Source of the DNA: Antarcticibacterium arcticum
Lineage (GTDB): Bacteria; Bacteroidota; Bacteroidia; Flavobacteriales; Flavobacteriaceae
Assembly: GCF_007993795.1 (NCBI RefSeq)
Contig: NZ_CP042476.1
Location: 1,364,001 to 1,428,000 of the forward strand
Reading direction: 5' to 3'
Length of the DNA stretch: 64,000 nt
Part shown: in pieces, positions 37,840 through 47,504 of the stretch
Layout: each line of letters opens with the position of its first letter
Position numbering within the stretch: position 1 is the first letter of the stretch
Translations under genes and position numbers: made by a program
Notes under the pieces: generated by a model
Seen by the model: the letters and a program-made list of their open reading frames with translations, nothing else
What the model was told of the DNA's origin: nothing
Databases searched by the model: none

Positions 37840-39071
37840 GATATTTTCTAAGTATTATTTTTTTATTAAACCTCCTTCCCACTTTTGCAGGGGAAATAAA
37901 GGTATGCTCCTCCTGTGAAGTTAAAACGGTTAAGGAAGCTATTGAATTGGCAGAAAGCGGAGATACCATTCTTATTGAAAAAGGGGTTTATAAGGAATTT
38001 GACCTCAACATTATCAATAAGAGCCTTCACCTTAAAGGTGTAAATTATCCGGTAATCGATGCAGGTATGAATGGTACCGCGTTTGGGATAAAAGCAGATG
38101 GCGTAACTATCGAAGGCCTTAAAATCATTAACGTGGGCAGAAGTTATACCAAGGATTTTGCCGCTATCCTTTTACATGGAAGTAAAAATTTTGTGCTGAA
38201 AAACAATATCCTGGAAAATGTATTTTTCGGGTTTTTAATAGAGAAATCCCACAAGGGTATTATCACCGGCAATCGTATAAAAAGTGAAGGCGGAGAGGAA
38301 TCAAATTCCGGTAACGGCATACATCTATGGAGCTCAACTGAAGTTATCGTAAAAAACAACCAGGTCGAGGGAATGCGGGACGGCATCTATATTGAATTTG
38401 GCAAAAAATGTGAGATCCTGAATAATGTTTGTGAAAAGAACATTCGCTATGGCCTGCACTTCATGTTCTCAGACGGGAACAGCTATATAGGGAACACGTT
38501 TGAGGAAAATGGCGCCGGGGTTGCAGTGATGTTCTCCAAATTCATAGAGATGAAAAAGAACATTTTCAGGAAAAGCTGGGGATCTGCCTCCTACGGGTTA
38601 TTGCTTAAAGAGATCTCTGATGCTACACTGGAAAACAACATTTTTGAGGATAATACCATAGCCGTAAATGCCGATGGTACTACCCGTGTTAAGTTTATCG
38701 AAAATGACTTTAAAAATAATGGTTATGCCATTAAAGTTCACGGCGGGGCTTATACCACCAGTTTTTCAAGAAATAATTTTCTCTATAACTCCTTTGATGT
38801 TGCTTATTCGGGCAGGTTAAATGATAATTCCTTTAACGGCAACTACTGGAGCGATTATACCGGTTACGACCTTAATAATGATAAAGTTGGCGATGTGCCA
38901 TTTCGCCCGGTAAAACTTTTTTCTTACCTGGTAAATAAAACTCCCGAAGCCATTGTGCTTTTAAGGAGCATTTTTATAGACCTGGTAGATTTCTCAGAAA
39001 AAGTTTCCCCCATTTTCACCCCTGCCGGGTTAATTGACCATGAACCCCAAATGAACAGAATAAAATGGTAA
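37836..39071 (+). CDS. nosD: Nitrous oxide reductase maturation protein NosD
   Basis: A 411-residue periplasmic right-handed beta-helix protein with a signal peptide (ending TFAG) and many NosD/CASH repeats such as NGIHLWSSTEVIVKNNQVEG and DGIYIEF. With NosF and NosY it forms the ABC system needed to build the CuZ cluster. Overlaps nosL and nosF. Confidence 0.96.
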   Translation: MRYFLSIIFLLNLLPTFAGEIKVCSSCEVKTVKEAIELAESGDTILIEKGVYKEFDLNIINKSLHLKGVNYPVIDAGMNGTAFGIKADGVTIEGLKIINVGRSYTKDFAAILLHGSKNFVLKNNILENVFFGFLIEKSHKGIITGNRIKSEGGEESNSGNGIHLWSSTEVIVKNNQVEGMRDGIYIEFGKKCEILNNVCEKNIRYGLHFMFSDGNSYIGNTFEENGAGVAVMFSKFIEMKKNIFRKSWGSASYGLLLKEISDATLENNIFEDNTIAVNADGTTRVKFIENDFKNNGYAIKVHGGAYTTSFSRNNFLYNSFDVAYSGRLNDNSFNGNYWSDYTGYDLNNDKVGDVPFRPVKLFSYLVNKTPEAIVLLRSIFIDLVDFSEKVSPIFTPAGLIDHEPQMNRIKW

Positions 39072-39772
39072 GTATTAAAAACCTTCATAAAAAATTTGGT
39101 TCCCTGGTAGTGCTTAACGGCCTTGACCTTGAAATAGAACAAAAAGGGATCATAGCTATCCTGGGACCAAACGGCTCCGGAAAAACCACCCTCATAAAAA
39201 GTTTGCTGGGTATGGTAGTTCCGGCCAAAGGCGATATAGAAATTGGAGGAGAAAAAGTGAGAAACCACTGGAACTACAGAAAGAATATTGATTATTTACC
39301 TCAAATAGCTCATTTTCCGGGCAATCTTAAGGTAAATGAACTTATAAGAATGATCAAGGACCTTAGGGGCAAAGATGCCCGGGATAAAGAACTTATAGAG
39401 TTCTTTAAACTGGAACCTTTTCTCGATAAAAAATTAAACAATCTTTCCGGAGGGTCAAAACAAAAGGTAAACCTTGTTTTGTGTTTTATGTTTGACAGCC
39501 CGCTTATTATTCTGGATGAGCCCACCTCAGGGCTTGATCCTGTATCGCTGTTGCGCCTGCGGGACCTTATTCAACAGGAAAAAGCTAAGGGAAAGACCAT
39601 ACTTATCACTTCCCATATCATGAGTTTTGTAGAAGAAGTGGCAGACAGGATCGTATTCCTGCTGGAAGGAAAGATCTATTTCAATGGAACTGTTACAGAA
39701 CTTAAATCCTCTACAGGCCAACCCGATTTTGAACATGCTATTGCCAATATCTTAACTAAAAATAATGCTTAA
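39065..39772 (+). CDS. nosF: ABC ATPase NosF
   Basis: A 235-residue ABC ATPase: Walker A GPNGSGKTT near residue 35, signature LSGGSKQK near 128, Walker B LIILDEPTSGLDP near 148 and H-loop TSH. It powers the NosDFY complex in NosZ maturation. Overlaps nosD by 7 nt and nosY by 8 nt. Confidence 0.96.
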   Translation: MVSIKNLHKKFGSLVVLNGLDLEIEQKGIIAILGPNGSGKTTLIKSLLGMVVPAKGDIEIGGEKVRNHWNYRKNIDYLPQIAHFPGNLKVNELIRMIKDLRGKDARDKELIEFFKLEPFLDKKLNNLSGGSKQKVNLVLCFMFDSPLIILDEPTSGLDPVSLLRLRDLIQQEKAKGKTILITSHIMSFVEEVADRIVFLLEGKIYFNGTVTELKSSTGQPDFEHAIANILTKNNA

Positions 39773-40547
39773 AATTTTAAAATACAGTTTCTTTGACCTT
39801 TCCCGTAGCCTATGGAGCTACGTTTATTTCCTCTTTTATCTGTTTTTGGGCATTGTGCTGTTATTTCTTAACAATGACCTTTCCAATGCGGTAATTACCC
39901 TTATGAATGTTATCATAATCCTGGTACCATTAATAGGGACAATTTTTGGGGTAATGTATTACTATGATTCCCGGGAATTTACAGAGCTTCTGCTGGCGCA
40001 GCCCATAAAACGCCGTACTATTTTTATAGGCCAGTACCTGGGGGTTGCAATTTCGCTGGCGCTAAGCCTCATCCTTGGGTTGGGTATTCCATTTGCGGCT
40101 TACGGCTTATTTGAGTCGGCCATAATCTGGAATTTCTTTTCGCTGTTGGTATCGGGGGTGTTCCTCACCTTCATTTTCACGGCGCTGGCTTTTAATATTG
40201 CCTTGTCCAATGAGAATAAGATCAAGGGATTTGGCCTGGCCATTTTGCTCTGGTTGTTCCTGGCGGTGGTGTATGACGGGATATTTTTACTTATCCTGGT
40301 GTATTTCCAGGATTATCCCCTGGATAAATTTGCACTTATCGCGAGCGTATTAAATCCAATAGACCTTTCCCGTATCCTGGTGTTATTAAAGTTGGATATT
40401 TCAGCCTTGTTAGGTTATACCGGGGCGGTGTTCAAGCAATTCTTCGGCACCTCGCAGGGATTGATAATTTCATTTGGAGTACTTGCCCTGTGGGTGGTGC
40501 TACCGGTTTACAGGATCATAAGAATTTCAGCAAAAAAAGATTTTTAA
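39765..40547 (+). CDS. nosY: ABC permease NosY
   Basis: A 260-residue membrane protein with six helices, the NosY permease of the NosDFY complex (family motif YYYDSREFTELLLAQPIKR). It is the last nos gene; nadA follows after 18 bp, so read-through is possible. Confidence 0.95.
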   Translation: MLKILKYSFFDLSRSLWSYVYFLFYLFLGIVLLFLNNDLSNAVITLMNVIIILVPLIGTIFGVMYYYDSREFTELLLAQPIKRRTIFIGQYLGVAISLALSLILGLGIPFAAYGLFESAIIWNFFSLLVSGVFLTFIFTALAFNIALSNENKIKGFGLAILLWLFLAVVYDGIFLLILVYFQDYPLDKFALIASVLNPIDLSRILVLLKLDISALLGYTGAVFKQFFGTSQGLIISFGVLALWVVLPVYRIIRISAKKDF

Positions 40548-40565
40548 ATATTTTTTATATCAAAA

Positions 40566-41498
40566 ATGAGATCGCAACTTGACACCATTGAAAAGATAAA
40601 CGCACTGCGTAAAAGTAAGAATGCGGTTATTCTTGCACATTATTACCAGGAAGAGGCCATTCAGGATATTGCAGATTTTGTGGGCGACAGCCTGGAACTT
40701 GCGAAAAAAGCAGCTGAGACATCGGCAGATATCATAGTTTTTGCCGGAGTATATTTTATGGCTGAAACTGCAAAAATTTTAAATTCTGATAAAAAAGTCC
40801 TGGTGCCAGATCTTAACGCGGGTTGTTCCCTGGCAGATGGTTGTCCGGCAACAGATTTTGCAGCATTTCTAAAAAATTACCCACAGCACAAAGTAGTCAC
40901 CTACATTAATACAAGCGCTGAAGTGAAAGCGCTTAGCGATTACGTGTGTACTTCTTCCAATGCAGAAAAAGTGATCAACGCAATCCCCAAAGAACAACCC
41001 ATTATATTTGCGCCAGACAAAAACCTGGGGGCTTACCTGAACAAGGTTACGGGCAGGAATATGCTCTTGTGGGATGGTTCCTGTATCGTGCACGAGGCCT
41101 TTTCAATAGATAAGCTTATTGAGCTACACCTTGAATATCCAACCGCGAAGATCGTGGCCCATCCAGAATCTGAAGATCCTATTCTACGGGTGGCACATTG
41201 CATTGGGTCTACGTCCCAAATGCTTCAATATATCAGGAACAGTGAAGATGAAACCTTTATAGTGGCTACAGAGGCCGGGATCCTGCATCAGCTAAAAAAG
41301 CAACTGCCGTACAAAACCCTCATCCCCGCCCCCGCCCGTGAGGATAATTCCTGTGCCTGCAGCGAATGTGCCTTTATGAAGATGAATACACTGGAGAAGC
41401 TGTATCGCTGCCTTCGGGATGAAACCCCGGAGGTTACTATAGATGAAATATTACGCTTAAAGGCTATTAAACCTATAGAACAAATGCTGGCCTTATAA
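40566..41498 (+). CDS. nadA: Quinolinate synthase
   Basis: A 310-residue iron-sulfur enzyme making quinolinate from iminoaspartate and dihydroxyacetone phosphate. Three cluster-ligand cysteines can be seen in [19 protein letters not shown] and [31 protein letters not shown] is the N-terminal motif. Forms a pair with nadB (13-bp gap). Confidence 0.97.
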   Translation: MRSQLDTIEKINALRKSKNAVILAHYYQEEAIQDIADFVGDSLELAKKAAETSADIIVFAGVYFMAETAKILNSDKKVLVPDLNAGCSLADGCPATDFAAFLKNYPQHKVVTYINTSAEVKALSDYVCTSSNAEKVINAIPKEQPIIFAPDKNLGAYLNKVTGRNMLLWDGSCIVHEAFSIDKLIELHLEYPTAKIVAHPESEDPILRVAHCIGSTSQMLQYIRNSEDETFIVATEAGILHQLKKQLPYKTLIPAPAREDNSCACSECAFMKMNTLEKLYRCLRDETPEVTIDEILRLKAIKPIEQMLAL

Positions 41499-41511
41499 AT
41501 CTTGTAAAAAG

Positions 41512-43026
41512 ATGAATCATACAGATGTACTTGTTCTTGGATCCGGAATTGCGGGTTTATCTTTTGCGCTTAAAGTAGCCCAAAAAGGTCCGGACTTCAA
41601 TATTTGTATTCTTACCAAGGCAGATAAGAATGAAACCAATACCAAATATGCCCAGGGTGGTATAGCCGCGGTCATGAATACCCTCACCGATACTTTTGAT
41701 GCCCATATAAATGACACCCTGGAATCTGGAAAAGGGTATTGTGATTCAGGAGTAGTTGAAATGGTGGTGAACAAAGCCCCGAAAAGGCTTGTGGAAATGA
41801 TAGAATGGGGCGCTTCCTTTGACAAGAAACCCTCGGGGGAATGGGATCTGGGGCTTGAAGGCGGGCATTCCCAATCCCGCATCCTGCACCATAAGGATAA
41901 AACAGGTTATGAAATAGAAAGGGCCCTGCTTGAAAAATTAAAGTCCTTCAGGAACATTTATTTTTTTACCCATCATTTTGCCATAGACCTTCTGGTGAAA
42001 GAGCATACCTGTGTAGGAGTAAAATATTACAATAAAAGATCACGTAAAATAGAGAACCTTTTCGCCCAACTTACCTATCTGGCAACCGGGGGAAGCGGGC
42101 AAATATTTGAAACAACCACCAACCCGGTTATCGCTACCGGAGATGGGGTGGCCATGGCACACCGTGCAGATGCTGCAATAAAGGATTTACATTTCATCCA
42201 GTTTCATCCCACCGCCCTGTTCTTGAAAAAGGAAAATCCTGCATTTCTTATTTCTGAAGCGGTGCGCGGGGCCGGTGCAAAATTGGTGAATAAGGCCGGT
42301 GAAAGGTTTGTTTTTAATTATCATCCTTCAGGAGAACTTGCAACCCGCGATGTAGTATCGCATGCAATTTTTTCAGAATTGCAAAAGACGGGGGAGGCTT
42401 GTGTTTATTTGGATTGCACCCATCTGGATGAGAAAGCCTTCACCGCGCATTTTCCAACTATAACTGAAAGATGCCGGAAGGCGGGAATAGATGTTTTCAG
42501 GGACCTTATTACCGTAACCCCTGCCGCACATTACCAATGTGGTGGCATTGCCGTAAACAAAAATGGACGCACCGGTTTAAAGAATCTTTATGCCAATGGA
42601 GAATGTGCCAACACAGGGCTGCATGGAGCCAACAGGCTCGCCTCCAATTCTCTTTTGGAAGCCTTGGTGTTTGCCCATGAGGCAGCAACAGAGGTAATTG
42701 AAAAAAAAGATATGGGCAATCCCAACCTTTCTTTAGACTTTCCTTCTGAAGCTGCGGTTATACCTTTAACCCTTCCGCAGGACCTTGCTGTATATAAAAC
42801 ATTAAGAGAGCAGTTACAGGCGGTTATGCAAATATATTACCTGGGAAAACACAGTGGCAATCCCGGGCAAAACGATTTGAAAAATAAGGTCATTGCACTT
42901 GCTGGGGAGATCGAAAATCTTTTTAACACCAGTGCCTTTCATATATCCCTTTGTGAATTGCGCAACCTTGTGGATTTAGCGCTATTAATTGTGAATGAAA
43001 AAAAAGCTGATATAACCTTAAAATAA
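41512..43026 (+). CDS. nadB: L-aspartate oxidase
   Basis: A 504-residue FAD enzyme oxidising aspartate to iminoaspartate for NAD synthesis. FAD motif VLGSGIAGLSFALK at the N-terminus, then KYAQGGIAAVM, HFIQFHPTAL and GLHGANRLASNSLLEALVF. Works with NadA. No NadC is adjacent in the window. The 178-bp gap after it shows no feature. Confidence 0.97.
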   Translation: MNHTDVLVLGSGIAGLSFALKVAQKGPDFNICILTKADKNETNTKYAQGGIAAVMNTLTDTFDAHINDTLESGKGYCDSGVVEMVVNKAPKRLVEMIEWGASFDKKPSGEWDLGLEGGHSQSRILHHKDKTGYEIERALLEKLKSFRNIYFFTHHFAIDLLVKEHTCVGVKYYNKRSRKIENLFAQLTYLATGGSGQIFETTTNPVIATGDGVAMAHRADAAIKDLHFIQFHPTALFLKKENPAFLISEAVRGAGAKLVNKAGERFVFNYHPSGELATRDVVSHAIFSELQKTGEACVYLDCTHLDEKAFTAHFPTITERCRKAGIDVFRDLITVTPAAHYQCGGIAVNKNGRTGLKNLYANGECANTGLHGANRLASNSLLEALVFAHEAATEVIEKKDMGNPNLSLDFPSEAAVIPLTLPQDLAVYKTLREQLQAVMQIYYLGKHSGNPGQNDLKNKVIALAGEIENLFNTSAFHISLCELRNLVDLALLIVNEKKADITLK

Positions 43027-43204
43027 AGGCAGGTTCTGTATTCTTAACTTCTATCCCTGAATTTTTAAACCCGCATATTATTTTCAATTTTACCACTATA
43101 AGTTCTGCCTGTTCTGCATCGTTAATCGGCTAATTTTCTGTATTTTAGAAGAAGATCTTCCCCACAAGCTCTTATTGAATTATTCCTTCTAAACCTTCTG
43201 CTGT

Positions 43205-44023
43205 ATGAAAAAAAGAGTGATCGCTTTAATAGATTTTTCCTCCTATTCTGAAAATTTGATGAGACTTGCAGATTCCCTGGCAGAGACTATGGAGGCGGGT
43301 ATACTGTTGATTCACCAGGTGCCGGGTATTGTCCCTGCACTGGCAGATAATAACAGCCGCAGGGAGATCATAGAAGTAGAAAAATCTGATGCCCTGGAAC
43401 AATTAAAATCTGTTTCCAAAACAATTATACCTGCAAAACACAGCGTTAATTTCCTGGTAACCGAAAGGCCATTAGGTGTCCTGCTTCCCGAAATAGGTTC
43501 CGGGGATTCAGATGATCTTATTCTTGTGGGATTAAAAGGCACCGGCATCCTGAAAAAAATTTTTATGGGTAGTACCGCATCAAAGATCATTGATGATATT
43601 GATATTACCACCATTGCCGTGCCTGTAAAAATGGAGGGTTTTAAGATCAAAAAACTTGTAATTGCCGTTAACCCAAAATTCCCCCTGAACATTCCGGCCC
43701 TTACCCACCTTCTACATACATTTAAAAGCAGCATTAAGCAGGTTGAATTTATTTCTATAATTACTCCCGATGATAATGAAATAACATCGCTTACCTACCT
43801 TAAAGAACTTACAGAACATTATAGGGATGACGCACCATGTAGTTTCAGGATGTTTGCAGGGGAAGATGTTTTTAAGGAAATTAAAACGTTTATGGACAAA
43901 GAGGAAAAACCATTCCTGGTGGTCCAAAAAGGTTCAAGGACTATCAATGATCAGGTTTTCAGGAAATTTTTGATCAATGACCTGGTGTACCATGGAAATA
44001 TCCCTATGATAATCCTCCCCTGA
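43205..44023 (+). CDS. Tandem universal stress protein
   Basis: A 272-residue protein with two UspA folds. The first has the ATP-binding type motif GLKGTGILKKIFMGSTASKI near residue 112; the second is less conserved. It overlaps the antiporter gene by 1 nt, so the Usp domain probably regulates the transporter, possibly by nucleotide binding. Confidence 0.92.
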   Translation: MKKRVIALIDFSSYSENLMRLADSLAETMEAGILLIHQVPGIVPALADNNSRREIIEVEKSDALEQLKSVSKTIIPAKHSVNFLVTERPLGVLLPEIGSGDSDDLILVGLKGTGILKKIFMGSTASKIIDDIDITTIAVPVKMEGFKIKKLVIAVNPKFPLNIPALTHLLHTFKSSIKQVEFISIITPDDNEITSLTYLKELTEHYRDDAPCSFRMFAGEDVFKEIKTFMDKEEKPFLVVQKGSRTINDQVFRKFLINDLVYHGNIPMIILP

Positions 44024-45732
44024 TGGATTGGCTGTCCTCCATATCTGAAAATCCATTTTTTGAGATCGCCCTCATCCTGTTCTTTGCTGCAGTGCTGGGA
44101 GCTATTGGTCAACTTTTAAAACAACCCCTCATTGTAATGTTCATTGCCCTGGGAATTTTGGTGGGGCCCTCTTTTTTAAATATTGTTCGTTCTACAGAAT
44201 ACATCCACTTACTGGCTGAAATTGGAATAGCCATCCTGCTATTTATAGTTGGTTTAAAACTGGATCTTCGTGTGATTGGTGCCGTAGGAAAAATTGCATT
44301 GCTCACAGGCCTGGGACAAATATTCTTCACCTCCCTCATTGGCTATTTCCTGGGAATTGGACTTGGTTTTTCAAGTATGCATAGCTTTTATATTGCAGTT
44401 GCCCTCACATTTTCCAGTACCATCATAATAATTAAACTCCTGAGCGATAAAAAGGAGATCGATTCCCTGCATGGCCAGATAGCCATTGGTTTTTTAATTG
44501 TACAGGATATTGCGGTGATCCTGGTTATGATAATTCTCTCAGCCATAGGCCAACCGGGAGATATTCCTTTGGGTTATGAGATACTTAAAACCCTGCTCTC
44601 AGGGAGTTTGCTTTTCGCGATCGCACTTATTGCAATGAGGTGGATCATTCCCGGCTTAAGTTTTTTCCTTGCCCGCTCCCAGGAGATGTTGATCCTTTTT
44701 GCAATTGCCTGGGCCGTCACCCTTGCCGCAATAGGAGAACTTATGGGATTTAGCGGGGAGGTTGGCGCATTCCTTGCGGGGGTAAGCCTGGCATCATCAG
44801 ATTTTAAAGAGTTAATAAGCAGCAGGCTTATAAGCCTGCGGGATTTTATGCTTATTTTCTTTTTTGTTAACCTGGGAGCAAACCTGGACCTTTCAATAAT
44901 AGGCAGCCAGGTACCCTCTGCCCTTATATTTTCAACTTTTGTATTAATTGGTAATCCTGTAATAGTACTTATTATAATGGGCTTTATGGGCTATAGAAAA
45001 AGAACCTCATTTCTGGCCGGGCTTACCGTGGCACAAATAAGTGAATTTTCACTCATTTTTGCGGGACTGGGTTTTAGTATTGGTCATATTACAGGGGAAA
45101 CTGTCGCATTAATAACGCTTGTGGGATTAATAACTATTGGACTTTCAACCTATCTCATACTTTACTCCCACCAGATATATGAAGTGATCTCCCCTGCCCT
45201 GGAAATATTTGAAAGGGAAAATCCCTACCGTGAAGCCCAACTGGATCCTAAGAATAACGACTACTATGATCTTATTATATTAGGATTGGGCCGGTTTGGC
45301 GGCAAGATCGCCCGGCTTTTGGATAAAGAACACCCCGAAGTAAAATTTCTGGGAGTAGATTTTGATCCTATGGTGGTGCGTAACTGGCAACTCCAAAACC
45401 ATAACGTGGTATACGGGGATATTGAAGATCCGGACCTGTTGGAGAGGATCCCCTTCAAAAATGCAGGATGTATTTTAAGTACGGTATCAGACAGGGAACA
45501 TTCCCTACAGCTAATAAGGAACTTAAGAAGAAATGATTATACGGGGAAGGTCTACCTTACGGCCATACATGACAGCGATTATCAATTTTTAAATAACTTT
45601 GGGGTAAATGAGGTCTTACTGCCGCATCAAATGGCGGCGAAGAATTTTTATAATTCTTTTTTGGAGGATTTGATAAAAGATCCTTTTCCCCGGGAACAAA
45701 AGGGATTTGAAAATAAACCGGAAGAAGTTTAA
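44023..45732 (+). CDS. Kef-type cation:proton antiporter with RCK domain
   Basis: A 569-residue protein: Na/H exchanger membrane domain with about 12 helices (1-390) and a C-terminal TrkA-N (RCK) domain (about 410-540) with the NAD-binding GLGRFGGKIARLL. Likely a K+/H+ or Na+/H+ exchanger gated by nucleotide. Translationally coupled to the upstream Usp gene. Confidence 0.94.
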   Translation: MDWLSSISENPFFEIALILFFAAVLGAIGQLLKQPLIVMFIALGILVGPSFLNIVRSTEYIHLLAEIGIAILLFIVGLKLDLRVIGAVGKIALLTGLGQIFFTSLIGYFLGIGLGFSSMHSFYIAVALTFSSTIIIIKLLSDKKEIDSLHGQIAIGFLIVQDIAVILVMIILSAIGQPGDIPLGYEILKTLLSGSLLFAIALIAMRWIIPGLSFFLARSQEMLILFAIAWAVTLAAIGELMGFSGEVGAFLAGVSLASSDFKELISSRLISLRDFMLIFFFVNLGANLDLSIIGSQVPSALIFSTFVLIGNPVIVLIIMGFMGYRKRTSFLAGLTVAQISEFSLIFAGLGFSIGHITGETVALITLVGLITIGLSTYLILYSHQIYEVISPALEIFERENPYREAQLDPKNNDYYDLIILGLGRFGGKIARLLDKEHPEVKFLGVDFDPMVVRNWQLQNHNVVYGDIEDPDLLERIPFKNAGCILSTVSDREHSLQLIRNLRRNDYTGKVYLTAIHDSDYQFLNNFGVNEVLLPHQMAAKNFYNSFLEDLIKDPFPREQKGFENKPEEV

Positions 45733-45760
45733 GCCGGGAAGATCATTATAAAAGATAAAT

Positions 45761-46378
45761 ATGTGCTACCGTACTCAAATGAACAAGACCATAAGCGAAA
45801 TTGAAAAGGCTTTTAATGCGAAGTTTACTGAACCGGAATCTTATGTGCCCCTGGATGAGATCAATGGGTTCACCTTTATAAAAACCCCGGTGATCACAGA
45901 TGAAAGCCGTGGAGAAATCGACTTGTACCACTGGGGCCTCATTCCTTTTTGGGCAAAAGAGGATTCCATTAAAAAGAATACCCTGAACGCCCGGATAGAA
46001 ACGGTTACAGATAAACCCGCCTTTCGCAACTCAGTAGAAAATCGCTGCCTGGTTTTGGCAAATGGGTATTATGAATGGCAGTGGCTGGATGAAAAAGGAA
46101 AGCAAAAACAAAAGTTCTTTATAACCCCCAGGGACCAGGAAATATTTGCCTTTGCAGGGATCTATTCGTCCTGGAAAAACCCTGACACCGGAGAATTGAT
46201 TAATTCCTACAGTATTATTACTACTGAAGCCAATGAGCTAATGAGCGAGATACATAATAATAAAAAACGAATGCCCGTTGTGCTCAGGCAGGAAGACAGG
46301 AATCACTGGCTTTCGGGAAAAGATGTGACAAATTTTGCCTTTCCATATGAGGTGGCACTGCAGGCAAAAGCGGTATAA
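45761..46378 (+). CDS. SRAP / HMCES-like DNA-protein crosslink peptidase
   Basis: A 205-residue SOS-response-associated peptidase (YedK/HMCES family). The start Met is followed directly by the catalytic Cys2 (MCYRTQ), which crosslinks to abasic sites in single-stranded DNA. Other active-site motifs are NARIETVTDKPAFRNS, LANGYYEWQW (catalytic Glu) and HNNKKRMPVVL. No LexA box could be identified upstream. Confidence 0.96.
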   Translation: MCYRTQMNKTISEIEKAFNAKFTEPESYVPLDEINGFTFIKTPVITDESRGEIDLYHWGLIPFWAKEDSIKKNTLNARIETVTDKPAFRNSVENRCLVLANGYYEWQWLDEKGKQKQKFFITPRDQEIFAFAGIYSSWKNPDTGELINSYSIITTEANELMSEIHNNKKRMPVVLRQEDRNHWLSGKDVTNFAFPYEVALQAKAV

Positions 46379-46406
46379 AAAATTTCTGCGGAAGGATATT
46401 GGATCT

Positions 46407-46760
46407 TTAATCCAGCGGAATAAAGATGGACCTTCGCTTAATATTCTCAAGGTTTCGGGTTTTATGGCCTTTCCCGTGGGTATCTTCCATAAGTAAAATT
46501 TCTCCCCCTCCAAAAGACCGTTTTTCACCCCGCGATGTTTCTATTTCAATTTCTCCATCCAGCAGAATGATGTACTGCCGCTGTGGTGCATTATGAAAAT
46601 CAAAATCATAGGTTGGCAGTACCTCCCTGAAGATAAGCCCACGGGCAGGAATAAGGTCAGACAGAAAACCTATCTCTCCCGCTTCTTTTAAAGTGATCTC
46701 AATATCCTCAAAACGGCTGTCGTCCTTATCATCTGTATAAACCCGCGTAAGCTTGAACAT
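46407..46760 (-). CDS. Cupin-like small protein
   Basis: A 117-residue protein whose middle (FHNAPQRQYIILLDGEIEIE) and GGGEILLMEDTHGKGHKT fit a single cupin barrel with a candidate metal site. Substrate unknown. It converges with the SRAP gene (28-bp gap) and is 48 bp downstream of a hydrolase gene on the same strand. Confidence 0.8.
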   Translation of the reverse strand: MFKLTRVYTDDKDDSRFEDIEITLKEAGEIGFLSDLIPARGLIFREVLPTYDFDFHNAPQRQYIILLDGEIEIETSRGEKRSFGGGEILLMEDTHGKGHKTRNLENIKRRSIFIPLD

Positions 46761-46808
46761 AGACTTTTATTTTAATTAAATTTCCTTACAGGAAGTAATG
46801 GAATTATA

Positions 46809-47429
46809 TTATTTACCGAAAACCAACTCATTTGCGGAATCAATTTCATCCTGTGAAATTGTATGCGGCCTGTTATCATAGATCTTTACGCTCACCCGGG
46901 CATTCATCTTATCCATTACTTCCCGGGTTTCCCTTATTCGTTCTACGGGAACATGGGCATCGGGATTTCCCGATCCTATAAAAACAGGGGTACCACCGAA
47001 ATCTCCTTTATAGTTTCCCTCATAAATCATATCGCCAATTAATCCTCCTGTGAAAAGAGCTACTCCTCCAAACCGGGCGGCATTTCTGGTTACAAATTCG
47101 GCAACCAGGCAGGCTCCCTGCGAAAATCCTCCAAAATATATATTTTCTTCAGCAATGCCTTTACTTTTTACTTCCTCCAGCAGCTGACCCATAATTTCAA
47201 GTGCCGAGCTAAGCCAGGGTTCATTTTGTGCCGGGGGTGCAAGGAAGGAATATGGGTACCAGGTATTATTGGTGGCCTGCGGCGCAAAAAGAGCGAACTC
47301 TTGAGTGTTTAAATTATTGGCCAGAGACAGAATGTCCCGTGCATTGCCCCCGCGTCCATGTACAAGAATAAGCGCCTTGCTGGCCTGTGATATTTCTTTT
47401 CCGCCGTTGATTATATTTTTGGTATGCAT
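46809..47429 (-). CDS. Alpha/beta hydrolase, phospholipase/carboxylesterase family
   Basis: A 206-residue serine hydrolase with LVHGRGGNA at the oxyanion region, nucleophile motif GGFSQGACLV near residue 102, an Asp in GSGNPDAHVP and the His in PHTIS. This is the YpfH/MhqD group. It lies 75 bp downstream of a ring-cleaving dioxygenase gene; a MhqD-MhqO type pair suggests quinone or catechol detoxification. Confidence 0.92.
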   Translation of the reverse strand: MHTKNIINGGKEISQASKALILVHGRGGNARDILSLANNLNTQEFALFAPQATNNTWYPYSFLAPPAQNEPWLSSALEIMGQLLEEVKSKGIAEENIYFGGFSQGACLVAEFVTRNAARFGGVALFTGGLIGDMIYEGNYKGDFGGTPVFIGSGNPDAHVPVERIRETREVMDKMNARVSVKIYDNRPHTISQDEIDSANELVFGK

Positions 47430-47504
47430 AATTTCAGGTTTTAAATAAGAAAAAGTTCAGAGTAAAAGTTTGGAACTTTCAGCAAAGAACTTTTCTATTA
47501 TAAA

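Noticed and set aside
43027..43204. A small RNA between nadB and the stress gene
   Set aside because: No terminator, promoter or stable hairpin could be identified.
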